DNA of 64,000 nucleotides, taken from assembly GCA_002011085.2 (NCBI GenBank), contig MTMB02000001.1, positions 663,820 through 727,819 of the forward strand, given 5' to 3'. A program made the position numbers and the translations under genes. The notes beneath the pieces are model-generated. The model was not told the origin of the DNA, searched no databases, and saw nothing but the letters and a program-made list of their open reading frames with translations. Positions within the stretch are counted from its first letter, which is position 1. The number at the start of each line of letters is the position of its first letter. This document shows, piece by piece, positions 44,031-52,536 of this stretch. The stretch is from Candidatus Geothermarchaeum rappei (GTDB taxonomy: Archaea > Thermoproteota > Nitrososphaeria > Geothermarchaeales > JDFR-13).

Positions 44031-44804
44031 CTATTTCCTAGTCCTTGTTTTACTAAGCGCCTCTACACCACCAATCGCGATAGCGACTATTATTGGAGTT
44101 AGTATTATGCCTCCTAAGAAGTATAGGAAAGCGTATGTTGGGAAAAGCGCGTATCCTATTAAACCAGGTATCTCGCTGACTGCCACAACATACCAGTATG
44201 CAAAGCCTGTTAAAACCATCACTACATATCTCCATGATCTAGTCTTAGCAGGGCGTCCTCTAATCCATTTAAAGTAGAATATCGAGACTAAACCGATCAT
44301 AGAGCCGTCTAGGATCCAAGAGACTGGGATTAGAACTAAAGGTGTTTCATATCCTCCCACGATTAACGTGCTTAGAATATATCCTATCGCTGTTCCCAAC
44401 ACGCCTTCTGGGAAGCCCCAGTACATAGCTGCGAATAATGGTGCAGATGTCCTTATAGACCAGCCAAGGATAGGGATCTTGATAAATGCAAACACTATTG
44501 TGGCGACACCAGTGACAGCTATATTGATTATCCTACGACTTGTAAAAACCTCCACCTTCTCACTAGGCTTTTGCCACGGATACAGCCATTCAACATGCGA
44601 ACTGAAGTAGGACCACATGATCAGTGTCAGTCCAAATAGAATCCCATAATAAAAGTATCCAAGGACTATACGGCCAGGTGCATAAGGTGGTCCAGAATTT
44701 AAGTTGGGCATCGCCAGTCCAACTAAATATAATAAACCAAAGACAACCGCAATTATTAACCCTATTATAAAAGACGGTCTCTTCCTAGAAAATAGTTCTA
44801 GCAT
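44031..44804 (-). CDS. Putative ECF transporter substrate-binding (S) component
   Basis: 257 residues, about seven hydrophobic segments. Assigned mainly by position: it is the first gene of the run, 17 bases upstream of the fused ATPase, and six-helix membrane proteins in that place are S components. The part GWSIRTSAPLFAAMYWGFPEGVLGTAIGYI (here RTSAPLFAAMYWGFPEG, residue ~105) resembles the substrate pocket/TM region of S components. Vitamin specificity cannot be read. An AT-rich promoter region lies upstream, shared with the divergent M28 peptidase gene. Confidence 0.72.
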   Translation of the reverse strand: MLELFSRKRPSFIIGLIIAVVFGLLYLVGLAMPNLNSGPPYAPGRIVLGYFYYGILFGLTLIMWSYFSSHVEWLYPWQKPSEKVEVFTSRRIINIAVTGVATIVFAFIKIPILGWSIRTSAPLFAAMYWGFPEGVLGTAIGYILSTLIVGGYETPLVLIPVSWILDGSMIGLVSIFYFKWIRGRPAKTRSWRYVVMVLTGFAYWYVVAVSEIPGLIGYALFPTYAFLYFLGGIILTPIIVAIAIGGVEALSKTRTRK

Positions 44805-44880
44805 ACAAAAAGATATATATTTATTTTATATATAAGTTATTATTACGAGGTGTTGAACTATACCTCCCCCTCAAGATACC

Positions 44881-46458
44881 TTGTTTTCTAAAGAAGATAT
44901 CTATCGATTAACTAAGGATTTTGTAGCTATCGGCCCTAGGAGATGCGGCTATCGAGAGGATAAACTAGCTGCTGAATTCATCGAGAAGTTCTTCAAGGAA
45001 TCTGGACTGGAAAATGTTGTATTAGAGGAGTTCCCTATAAATGTATGGCGTTTAAACGGCTTTTCACTTGAGGCTGAGTATGGAGGAAGTTATCACGAGG
45101 TCAACTGCCATCCAATATGGTATTCAAAGCCTATCAAGGAAAAACTTACTGGAGAAACTGTATACGTTGGATATGGTTCTTTAAGTGAATTCATGGGTGT
45201 AGATGTTGAAAATAAGGTTGTTGTAGTAGATAGCCTGCCGATATTAAACTACTACCCCTCATACAAGGCTCTTCAATCCCTTGAAATCGCCGCTGCAAAC
45301 GGTGCTCTCGCGTTTATCGCAATAGTCAATGTACCCCATAACTTGGTTCCAATTTATACCGAGGATGAGGATAAGGGCGAAAAACCTATTCCCGGGTTCT
45401 TGGTCGGAGGTGACGATGGGCAGCTGATAAAGAAAACGGCTATGAAAGGAGGTAGTGTCAGGCTCTACCTAGATGCTTGGGTTGAGAAAGGCTATACACA
45501 GGACGTATATGGATATGTATATGGAGATAGTGATGAGACGATAGTCGTGGGCACACACTACGACTCTGTATATGAAGGCGCTACTGACAATGCAGCAGGC
45601 GTCGCTGGGTTCCTATCTATGGCGAGATACTTTTGTAGAAACAGGCCGAGTAAAACCATTCTGTTCCTAGCCTCATCGGGGCACGAGATCTCAGTTGGAG
45701 CAAGGAATTTCGTGAAGAAACATGGAGACATACTAGATAAGACAGTGGCTTATATCACTGTAGATGGATTGTCATCAATCGGATATGTGGCTACCTATGA
45801 TGGGAACGTGTTTAAGACCGGCTTCGACGAGAAAAGAGGGATCTCCGTCTCAGGAAATAAGCACTTATTGCGTATCGCGTTTGAAGCCGTGGAAAAATAT
45901 CGCCTTTATCCAGCTGCGTACGTGCCTTGTCAACACGTTATATTCAATCCTGACCTAGAGGGCATGTTCTATAGTAAGGGGATACCTACTCTCATGATAA
46001 TTGGGAAACCCCCCTGGTACCATACAAAATGGGATACGATAGATAAGATTGATTTTGACAGGCTCTTTGAAGCTACAAAGGCCTATATCGAGATTATTAA
46101 AGGTATTGATGAGCTGGAGAGGGACGAGTTATATGCCGAAGATAGAAAGATTGATTACAGAAACTTTAGTGAATTACTCGAGGGTGAGATAAGGGATAGG
46201 GAGGATATGAGCATCTCGTTTAGCTATCTCCCTAGACCAGCTGTGTCAGGATATCCAACTCTATTCTTCGTCAGTGACCTGGCCTATATAGATGATATAA
46301 TTATAGTTGTAAGATGGGATCTCGGTGATGGAAACAATGCTGAGGGGCTCTTCGTCCCCCATGTATTTGGTTCTCCAGGGAGGTTTAGAGTTAGGCTGGA
46401 GGCGATTACAAGGAAGGGTTATAGAATAACCTCGACTAAGGAGGTGCTTGTGGTATAG
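44881..46458 (+). CDS. M28 family metallopeptidase (aminopeptidase), first copy
   Basis: 525 residues. Zinc aminopeptidase with GTHYDSVYEGATDNAAG (ligand His and bridging Asp, about residue 226) and SSGHEISVGARNF (catalytic Glu region, about 265), then TVDGLSS with a further Asp, and YHTKWDTIDKID (last His) near residue 385. A C-terminal domain of ~120 residues follows, beta-rich, missing in the neighbour. The start is uncertain: TTG 44881 has no ribosome site, while GAGGTG at 44847-44852 is seven bases from an in-frame ATA at 44860. Probably cytosolic, since no signal peptide is seen. Confidence 0.85.
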   Translation: MFSKEDIYRLTKDFVAIGPRRCGYREDKLAAEFIEKFFKESGLENVVLEEFPINVWRLNGFSLEAEYGGSYHEVNCHPIWYSKPIKEKLTGETVYVGYGSLSEFMGVDVENKVVVVDSLPILNYYPSYKALQSLEIAAANGALAFIAIVNVPHNLVPIYTEDEDKGEKPIPGFLVGGDDGQLIKKTAMKGGSVRLYLDAWVEKGYTQDVYGYVYGDSDETIVVGTHYDSVYEGATDNAAGVAGFLSMARYFCRNRPSKTILFLASSGHEISVGARNFVKKHGDILDKTVAYITVDGLSSIGYVATYDGNVFKTGFDEKRGISVSGNKHLLRIAFEAVEKYRLYPAAYVPCQHVIFNPDLEGMFYSKGIPTLMIIGKPPWYHTKWDTIDKIDFDRLFEATKAYIEIIKGIDELERDELYAEDRKIDYRNFSELLEGEIRDREDMSISFSYLPRPAVSGYPTLFFVSDLAYIDDIIIVVRWDLGDGNNAEGLFVPHVFGSPGRFRVRLEAITRKGYRITSTKEVLVV

Positions 46459-46480
46459 ATTATCAAGTGAGGTGGGTTAT

Positions 46481-47791
46481 ATGGTGAATGAGAACGAGGT
46501 ATTTAAATGGATAAGTGATCTATGCGGGTTCGGATATAGAAGACCTGGTACAGAGGCGGATCAAAGGACTCAGGAGTATCTGGTTAAGATGCTTAAAGAA
46601 TTTGGGTTGGATGAGGTATGGCTTGAGCCGATCGAGTTCGGCATGTGGGATCCAAAGACAGTCGAGCTACGGCTTTCAGATGGCTTCGTCCTCGATTGTG
46701 AGCCTCTACAATATTCTAAATTTACTGAGCCAGAAGGTGTAGAGGGAGAAATGGTGTATATTGAGGATGGCACAAAAATCAGTGAATACGATATCGAGGG
46801 AAAGATACCTGTGGTTGACATAAGATATGGAGAGCTATCGATAGATTTCCTAAGGATATTCTCAGAATGGATTTATGATCCCGGTAATACTTTATCGACC
46901 TATAAACAGCCAGCTACATGGATTAATGAGATGGAGAGAATGGTTTATGAAGAGGCGAAGAAGCAAGATGCTCTTGGAATAGTCTTAATATACCCGTTTA
47001 ACATGAGACCATATATCTTATCTCCCGAGGCAGATCCCTATAATGGTAGATATGGTGCTGTAGCTGGGGTTGTCCTGACTAAGAACCAAGGTGAGAGCCT
47101 TAAAAGGAGATTAGGAAACGGTGTGAAGGAGGCAAGGCTTGTGCAGGCAGGCGAGATAATCAAGACCACAACCAGTAATGTGTTGGCCGAGGTAAAAGGA
47201 GATGGGGATAAGTATATCGTAATGGGTTCACATCACGACTCTATGTGGGAAGGGGGGACTGAGGACGCGTCTGGAACAGCCGTCATATTAGGAGCCGCTA
47301 AATACTTTGCAAAACATCATAAAGATGTAAAGCATAGCATAGTTTTTCTCTTTGACGCCGCTGAGCAGATAGATGTAATGGGGTCTAAGGCTTTCATTGA
47401 CAGGCATAAAGAAGATATCCTTAAAGATATGCTTGTCGAGATACATATGGAGCATATAGCTAAGGAAACCTTAGTTGAGGATGGTGAGATCATTGTCACA
47501 GACGAGTTGCAGCCACGAGCAATATTTGTGTCGAAGAAGGAGGAGCTATTCAACTTGGTTAAGAGGATGATCGTGAAGCATGATATGAGGAGAACTATAA
47601 TGCTGCCTACAGACACCCCGTTAGGTGTTCCAACTGATGCAACGAAGTTCGCTGAGGCGGGTTATCCACTGATAAGCTTCATTTCTGCACCGTTATACTG
47701 GAATACTGATTGGGATACTGTGGATAAGGTTCCGATCGATGAGGTTGTTAGGACAATAGGTTTTGCAGTTGACTTAGCTAGGAACCTATAA
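46481..47791 (+). CDS. M28 family metallopeptidase (aminopeptidase), second copy
   Basis: 436 residues from ATG 46481 with GAGGTGGG nearby; an in-frame ATG-less GTG at 46448 overlaps the end of the first copy. Zinc site: GSHHDSMWEGGTEDASG (His and bridging Asp, near residue 247), FDAAEQIDVMGSKAF with Glu, and YWNTDWDTVDKV for the last ligand region. It is a paralogue of the preceding gene, 22 bases behind it, without the extra C-terminal domain. The two peptidases are probably co-transcribed. The T-rich stretch after the stop codon suggests a terminator. Confidence 0.88.
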   Translation: MVNENEVFKWISDLCGFGYRRPGTEADQRTQEYLVKMLKEFGLDEVWLEPIEFGMWDPKTVELRLSDGFVLDCEPLQYSKFTEPEGVEGEMVYIEDGTKISEYDIEGKIPVVDIRYGELSIDFLRIFSEWIYDPGNTLSTYKQPATWINEMERMVYEEAKKQDALGIVLIYPFNMRPYILSPEADPYNGRYGAVAGVVLTKNQGESLKRRLGNGVKEARLVQAGEIIKTTTSNVLAEVKGDGDKYIVMGSHHDSMWEGGTEDASGTAVILGAAKYFAKHHKDVKHSIVFLFDAAEQIDVMGSKAFIDRHKEDILKDMLVEIHMEHIAKETLVEDGEIIVTDELQPRAIFVSKKEELFNLVKRMIVKHDMRRTIMLPTDTPLGVPTDATKFAEAGYPLISFISAPLYWNTDWDTVDKVPIDEVVRTIGFAVDLARNL

Positions 47792-47794
47792 TAT

Positions 47795-47810
47795 CTTTTT
47801 TATTTTTCTT
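47795..47810 (+). terminator. U-rich terminator after the M28 pair
   Basis: A run of mostly T (CTTTTTTATTTTTCTT) begins four bases after the stop codon, as is usual for intrinsic termination in archaea. No hairpin is needed or seen. Confidence 0.45.
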
Positions 47811-47881
47811 AGGTTTAGCCCAATATAACACTGTAAATTTATTATGAGCGGGATACCTAATAATTTATTTGGTGATTCTAT

Positions 47882-48442
47882 ATGGCGACTCCTAGACCGA
47901 TGACTAAAGATGTTATTTTATCCGCTTTCGGCGGAGAGTCCATGGCGCATATGAGGTATCTAATATATTCTGATATAGCTGAGAAAGAAGGATTTCCAAA
48001 TGTAGCCAGGCTATTTAAAGCGATCGCCTTCGCAGAATATGTCCATGCACGAAATCATCATAATAGACTTAGGGACTTCCATGAAGATGCCAAGGTAGTT
48101 GCGGGTGCGCCCATAGGCCCAGGCTCTACATCCAAAAACCTGGAGCATGCGATAAATGGAGAGAACTATGAGGTTGAAGAGATGTACCCTGTGTTTATTG
48201 AAGTGGCTAAGTTCCAGAGAGACGAGTCAACAGTGAGAAGCTTCATATGGGCGCTTGAGGCTGAGAAGATCCATGCAGAGCTATATAAAGAGGCTAAGGA
48301 ATATGTTGACAAGAAGGAGGACTGGCCTTTAAAGGGTAAGGTCTGGATATGCTCCGTCTGTGGCCATACTCATGTAGGAGACTCTGCACCTGATAAATGC
48401 CCAGTATGCGGCGCTTCCAAAGAGATGTATAGGGGCTTCTAA
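47882..48442 (+). CDS. Rubrerythrin
   Basis: 186 residues. Reduces hydrogen peroxide in anaerobes, using electrons passed through a rubredoxin domain. The four-helix diiron domain (FGGESMAHMRYLIYSDIAEKEG, EYVHARNHHN and EAEKIHAELYKE with the ExxH ligands) is followed by a C-terminal rubredoxin domain with CSVCG (about residue 160) and CPVCG (about 175). Usual domain order for the classical form. The TATA-like ATAATTTATTTGG lies about 20-25 bases before the ATG. Supports anaerobic or microaerophilic life. Confidence 0.95.
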   Translation: MATPRPMTKDVILSAFGGESMAHMRYLIYSDIAEKEGFPNVARLFKAIAFAEYVHARNHHNRLRDFHEDAKVVAGAPIGPGSTSKNLEHAINGENYEVEEMYPVFIEVAKFQRDESTVRSFIWALEAEKIHAELYKEAKEYVDKKEDWPLKGKVWICSVCGHTHVGDSAPDKCPVCGASKEMYRGF

Positions 48443-48517
48443 ACTCCTCACTTTTATTTTTGATTATTCGTATGATATATTTAATATTAGATGGTTCTAT
48501 ATGTGGGTGCTCTAGTC

Positions 48518-48949
48518 ATGAGCGGGTATGTTTTCCCATCTGAGGATTGGGCTAGAGAATTCTGCGTCAAGTTGAATGAAAACCCCAAGTATCGTGACTC
48601 GGCCAAGAAGTGGGAAGGCAGCATATTATTTGTCGTCACCGACCTACCAGATAACCTTAGAGAATTGCATGGTGGACGTGATTCTGTCGGGTTCCTCCTT
48701 GACCTATGGCATGGCGAGTGTCGAGGCATGCAGTGGTTTAATGATTTAGATAAGGCTGATGGCGATTATATCTTAGAGGCTACTTATGAAGACTGGGTCC
48801 AGATAGTTAGCGGTAAACTAGATCCAATCAAGGCATTGATAACTAAAAAGATGAAGATAAAGAAAGGTAGCATCGCCACAATAATGCGTTTCACACTAGC
48901 CGCCATAAACATGGTAAAAACTGCTCAGCAAGTGCCTACGTCGGAGTAA
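48518..48949 (+). CDS. SCP2-type sterol/lipid-carrier domain protein
   Basis: 143 residues from ATG 48518: TATA-like GATATATTTAAT near 48474-48485 predicts transcription starting around 48505, which puts the earlier in-frame ATG 48491 outside the message. The second half has the SCP2 pattern: a beta strand EATYEDWVQIVSGKLDPIKALITKKMKIKKG (visible as GKLDPIKALITKKMKIKKG, residue ~106) and a hydrophobic C-terminal helix. SCP2 proteins bind acyl-CoA or lipids and are common beside beta-oxidation enzymes. A cytosolic partner of the acyl-CoA enzymes in this window is an inference. Confidence 0.75.
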   Translation: MSGYVFPSEDWAREFCVKLNENPKYRDSAKKWEGSILFVVTDLPDNLRELHGGRDSVGFLLDLWHGECRGMQWFNDLDKADGDYILEATYEDWVQIVSGKLDPIKALITKKMKIKKGSIATIMRFTLAAINMVKTAQQVPTSE

Positions 48950-48958
48950 GCACATCTA

Positions 48959-49348
48959 TCACGCTTTTATCTTTATCCCATCAGATTCCCACGTGATCCA
49001 TACATATTTATAGGGTTTTTCAAGCGGTTTGTTGGCGGTTGTACAGACATATACCCGTAGAGACTGGAGTCCTGTGCGCCCTAGCTTGATCACATTATAT
49101 TTTATTGCGTCTATAAATGTCCGTGTGAAGTTGATATAGAGGTATGTGATGCCATTCTTCGGCTCAACGTAGATATAGTCTTCCTCCATCTGGTGTTAAT
49201 GAGTTGTACTCTTTTACGTCAAAGACTATTCCTTTGGAGCCAGATCTCTTCTAGCATCATACGTTATGACGAGCTTAACCTCGACAACAGTGTTGGAAGA
49301 TATCTTAAGACCACTAATACTTATCGCTGAGACAATTAAATTCTCCTC
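48959..49348 (-). pseudogene. Frameshifted gene of unknown function (three fragments in successive frames)
   Basis: Three coding-looking pieces follow each other on the minus strand in different frames. The most upstream is 49351-49226 (product ending VEVKLVITYDARRDLAPKE), the middle is about 49231-49171 (GIVFDVKEYNSLTPDGGR), and the last is a 76-codon frame from ATG 49189 to 48959 (EDYIYVEPKNGITYLYINF...). Each junction needs one single-base indel (near CCAAAGG and near GATGGAGG). Joined, they give a beta-rich protein of about 130 residues; no family recognised. The fragment at the 5' end has no ATG/GTG/TTG start. The 76-residue piece alone could still be expressed. Confidence 0.55.
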
Positions 49349-49362
49349 TTTTCAATAGAAAC

Positions 49363-50052
49363 ATGAAAGATCATTTAAAAATTATTGTGTATGCCCTTGG
49401 CTCTCTGGTTGTTTAGGAACTTCCTTACGACATGGTCTTTACTGATGCTCCTGGTGAGAACTATATTGTCTTTGGGAGCGATGGTTCTGTAAGGGAGAGG
49501 CTGTTATCATCATTTACCCCTGTTAACTTGTCGTTGGATGTGGCTAAGGAGAGGAGTAGTCGCCTTCTTAGCCTTGTCACGTGTATTATAGAGCCTATCT
49601 TGAGAGAGAACAACTTGTCAGACGATATTATTATTTTGGGGCATAGTGGTTATGAGCCTCCTATCTTACTTGTAGGTATCTATGATCCTACGCCAGCTAA
49701 GGTTGAGTTAATAGCCTCGTTGTTGGAGAAGTATCGTGGAGATTATTATAATTATACGTATGTGTTTTATAGGATGCTTACTCCGGTTTCTATGCAGCAT
49801 AGGTTGAGGGCTATCGTGACTAACATAACTATTGTTAGGGCATTATATGACTTGGCGGGTGAGGTTTTCCAAGGCTGGAGTTTTCCAGAGAACCCTCTTA
49901 AGGACCCGGAGTTTCCCGAGGCCCGTGTATATTATATCATTGGTGCTGACGGGGGTATGGCTATTGTTGTACCCAAGCCGAATCCTACGAATGATGAGAT
50001 TAGACAATGGATAACCGGTGTAAGAGAGATAATCCAAGAGGATATTCCATGA
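49363..50052 (+). pseudogene. Putative exported protein with an in-frame amber codon after its signal-like peptide
   Basis: ATG 49363 begins a basic-hydrophobic stretch MKDHLKIIVYALGSLVV, then TAG at 49414-49416, and the same frame continues open to 50052 (ELPYDMVFTDAPGENY...). A TATA-like AATTAAAT at ~49334-49341 lies about 26 bases before that ATG, as expected of a leaderless promoter, while the ATG at 49432 has neither promoter nor ribosome site. So the original protein probably started at 49363 and had a signal peptide; the rest is 206 residues without a recognised domain. TAG is an ordinary stop in many neighbouring genes. Alternatively a shorter protein is made from ATG 49432. Confidence 0.6.
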
Positions 50053-50273
50053 TATTTTGCTTTGTAGATAAAGACATCCTCAAGATAACACCATTAATTG
50101 GCGTAGACAAGATCGACTCGACTACGGCCCAATATGAGGATTCGGTTGATATTAAGGTCTCAAATGAAGTCGTCTCTAATAGGGAAATATTGAAATGGCC
50201 TTTAACCATCCTCCTAATAGGTATCGTGGCAATTACAATAACAATATGGATCTTCAAAAAACAGATATCATAG
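50049..50273 (+). CDS. Small tail-anchored membrane protein, or displaced C-terminus of the preceding gene
   Basis: 74 residues from ATG 50049, overlapping the preceding stop codon (ATGA). The C-terminal 25 residues are a membrane helix (WPLTILLIGIVAITITIWIF) followed by a basic tail KKQ, i.e. positive side inside. Joined to the preceding frame it would complete a type I surface protein: signal peptide, lumenal domain, membrane anchor. It is either a translationally coupled small gene or the product of a frameshift. No family recognised. Confidence 0.6.
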   Translation: MIFCFVDKDILKITPLIGVDKIDSTTAQYEDSVDIKVSNEVVSNREILKWPLTILLIGIVAITITIWIFKKQIS

Positions 50274-50328
50274 CTTACACAATCCCAATTTTCTGGGCAT
50301 AAAGCAACCTAATGCAACTACCTTTTTA

Positions 50329-51300
50329 TTATCTCTTTGTTATGTTACTGATTATTTTCTCGGCTCCCTTTATAATCCAATCGATGAATTCTTTTACACT
50401 CATTATCTGGTTTGGATATGCCACTGCAAATGAAACGTATTTATAGATGTTTTCATCGGCCATGTTATGTTCCCATACATACGGCGCGTTTCTCCAATCA
50501 GGGTCCTTCAGGAGGACTCTCTCCATCATCGCAACCCATTTCTCCATAGAAACCTTCCCCCTTAGAGCCATAACCTCCATAAAATCCTCTTTACGGGGTG
50601 GCGCCAATATTCTATATATCATCATGGGATCATCAGGTTTTACTTCTAAAAGCTTCTTTTTAAGCTCAGAGGGGAGAGGAGCCTCTTTAGTTGTTAGAAA
50701 AGCGCTGCCGATATATGCAGCTTCAGCACCTAAAGCTAGGACGGCTAAGAATGTATGTGGATCCCCAACGCCTCCACCAGCTATAACAGGTACTTTTATA
50801 TGGCGACTGACCCAGGCAACTAGCGACATAGTAGGTAGTTGACGGGGGTTTTTAAACCCGAAGCCCTCAAGCCCTATTATTATAATGCCGTCTGCACCCT
50901 GTTTTTCAGCGTGTTGTGCATGCCTCAACGTAGTGACTTTATGAAGCCATGTTACGTTGTTTGCCTTCATCATATCCACCCACTCATCAGGTATAGCATA
51001 TACCGAAGTCTCGATTATGGGTACTTCCTCCTCTATAAGGACTTTAAACATCTCCTCCTGATGAGGACACATGAATAGGCTGATGTTAACGCTAAACGGC
51101 TTTCCCTTAGCCTCTTCCTTCAGAAGCCTTATCTGTCTCCTAAGTTTATCTGGGGTCCTAGCAACTGCTGCTGTGAAGCATCCAAGTGCCCCTGCCTTTG
51201 ACACTGCAGCTGCAAAATCCCACGTGCCTAGTCCACTCAAAGCGCCTTGGAGAATAGGATATTCTATATTGAGCATTTCAGTGACTCTGGTTTTAAACAT
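50329..51300 (-). CDS. Nitronate monooxygenase/FabK-like flavoprotein
   Basis: 323 residues from ATG 51300 with GGAGGTG six bases upstream; ATG 51333 is before that site. FMN-binding TIM barrel of the 2-nitropropane dioxygenase family: YPILQGALSGLGT at the start, VIAGGGVGDPHTFLAVLALGAEAAYIGSAFL with the FMN phosphate site in visible form GGGVGDPHTF (about residue 174), and FMN-contact regions GADGIIIIGLEGFG. Oxidises nitronates or reduces an enoyl substrate; the branch is not resolved. It is the last gene of a run with the alcohol dehydrogenase and AOR, 19 bases behind the former. Confidence 0.85.
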   Translation of the reverse strand: MFKTRVTEMLNIEYPILQGALSGLGTWDFAAAVSKAGALGCFTAAVARTPDKLRRQIRLLKEEAKGKPFSVNISLFMCPHQEEMFKVLIEEEVPIIETSVYAIPDEWVDMMKANNVTWLHKVTTLRHAQHAEKQGADGIIIIGLEGFGFKNPRQLPTMSLVAWVSRHIKVPVIAGGGVGDPHTFLAVLALGAEAAYIGSAFLTTKEAPLPSELKKKLLEVKPDDPMMIYRILAPPRKEDFMEVMALRGKVSMEKWVAMMERVLLKDPDWRNAPYVWEHNMADENIYKYVSFAVAYPNQIMSVKEFIDWIIKGAEKIISNITKR

Positions 51301-51319
51301 GCTTGACACCTCCATTATA

Positions 51320-52477
51320 CTATAATTCACCATCGAACATCTTCATAACCAGCTGTTCAATCGCCTCGACATCAGGTGTAACTGGATTATATATGACATC
51401 TGGATCCTGGATAGTCAGCTCAACGATGTCGTTAAGCTTATTTACAAGAACGTCTTTAGAGACGATTTTATTTAGGGATACGTCTCCACCAATGCCTTTG
51501 ATAAAGCTATATAGCTGATTATAGAACTCTGTGTCCTCAGCCAGCCCGTGTAGCACTAGAAGACGCCTTATCAACTCATATTTCTCTTTTGAAGCCTCAT
51601 CACTCATATTATATTTGACTACATAAGGCAGTGTTAATGATACGATCCTACCATGGTGAACGTGGAGAACCGCTCCCAATGCATGCCCAAGGCCATGTGC
51701 AAGGCCTAATCCACTGTTGCTGAAAGCCATTCCCGCCATCATAGCCGTCAAGTGCATCCTACGCCTCAACTCAATATTATCTAGGTTCTCAACAAGCTTG
51801 GGCAATATCTCAAATATATTTATGATACTCTTTATCGCCAATGCATCTGTAAAGTCGTTTGCAGTAGTTGCCACCAGCGCTTCAACAGCATGAGTCAGTG
51901 CATCTAACCCAGTGAAAATAGTCAAGCCCTTTGGTAGATTCCTTACAAATCTGGGGTCTAGAACAACGATGTTGGATATTAGTTCGAAACTGCCGAGGGC
52001 AATTTTCTCCCTCCTCCCCTCTCTCTCCACAGTGTATACCACGCCCAGTGTTACTTCGCTGCCTGTTCCACTGGTTGTCGGGATAGATGCAAATATGGAT
52101 TTCCTCCCTACACCAATCCTCCTAAATGGTGATATAGTCTCTAGATCAAACTCCGGGTTCTCATATTTTATCCATATTCCCTTGGCCGCATCTATAACGC
52201 TTCCTCCACCTAGAGCGATAATTACATCTGGTTTAAACTCACGAGCCCATCTACCTCCCTCCTCCACAACTTCTAGAGTGGGTTCTGGCACAACTCCATC
52301 GAATACCCTGGTGTCAAAGCTCTCTAATGCATTTAGTAATATTTCTAATAGTCCTAGTTCCGCTAAGTTCTTATCCGTGACTATAAAAATTTTCCTCAGA
52401 TTCTCCTGCTCAAGAAAACCTATAAATTCCTCTAATGCAGTCTCACCCTCATATATTTGCCTAGGAAGCGTAAACAT
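51320..52477 (-). CDS. Iron-containing alcohol dehydrogenase (class III)
   Basis: 385 residues from ATG 52477 behind GGAGGT. Interconverts alcohols and aldehydes or ketones with NAD(P). Family marks: nucleotide site ALGGGSVIDAAKGI (about residue 92), SIPTTSGTGSEV (residue 132), Fe ligands in FTGLDALTHAVEALV (residue 187) and GLAHGLGHALGAVLHVHHG (visible as AHGLGHALGAVLH, near residue 259). It could reduce aldehydes formed during amino-acid fermentation. It lies between the AOR and the flavoprotein on the same strand, 59 bases behind the AOR gene. Confidence 0.92.
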   Translation of the reverse strand: MFTLPRQIYEGETALEEFIGFLEQENLRKIFIVTDKNLAELGLLEILLNALESFDTRVFDGVVPEPTLEVVEEGGRWAREFKPDVIIALGGGSVIDAAKGIWIKYENPEFDLETISPFRRIGVGRKSIFASIPTTSGTGSEVTLGVVYTVEREGRREKIALGSFELISNIVVLDPRFVRNLPKGLTIFTGLDALTHAVEALVATTANDFTDALAIKSIINIFEILPKLVENLDNIELRRRMHLTAMMAGMAFSNSGLGLAHGLGHALGAVLHVHHGRIVSLTLPYVVKYNMSDEASKEKYELIRRLLVLHGLAEDTEFYNQLYSFIKGIGGDVSLNKIVSKDVLVNKLNDIVELTIQDPDVIYNPVTPDVEAIEQLVMKMFDGEL

Positions 52478-52536
52478 AATCCCATCTACCTCCTAAATCC
52501 AAAATAAAAAATAATAAAAAGTTGGATGTTGAAGGG

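Noticed and set aside
49432-50052. ATG 49432 as the true start of the 206-codon frame
   Set aside because: No ribosome site or TATA box at a useful distance, whereas ATG 49363 upstream in the same frame has a TATA box 26 bases away and begins a signal-like peptide, with only TAG in between.
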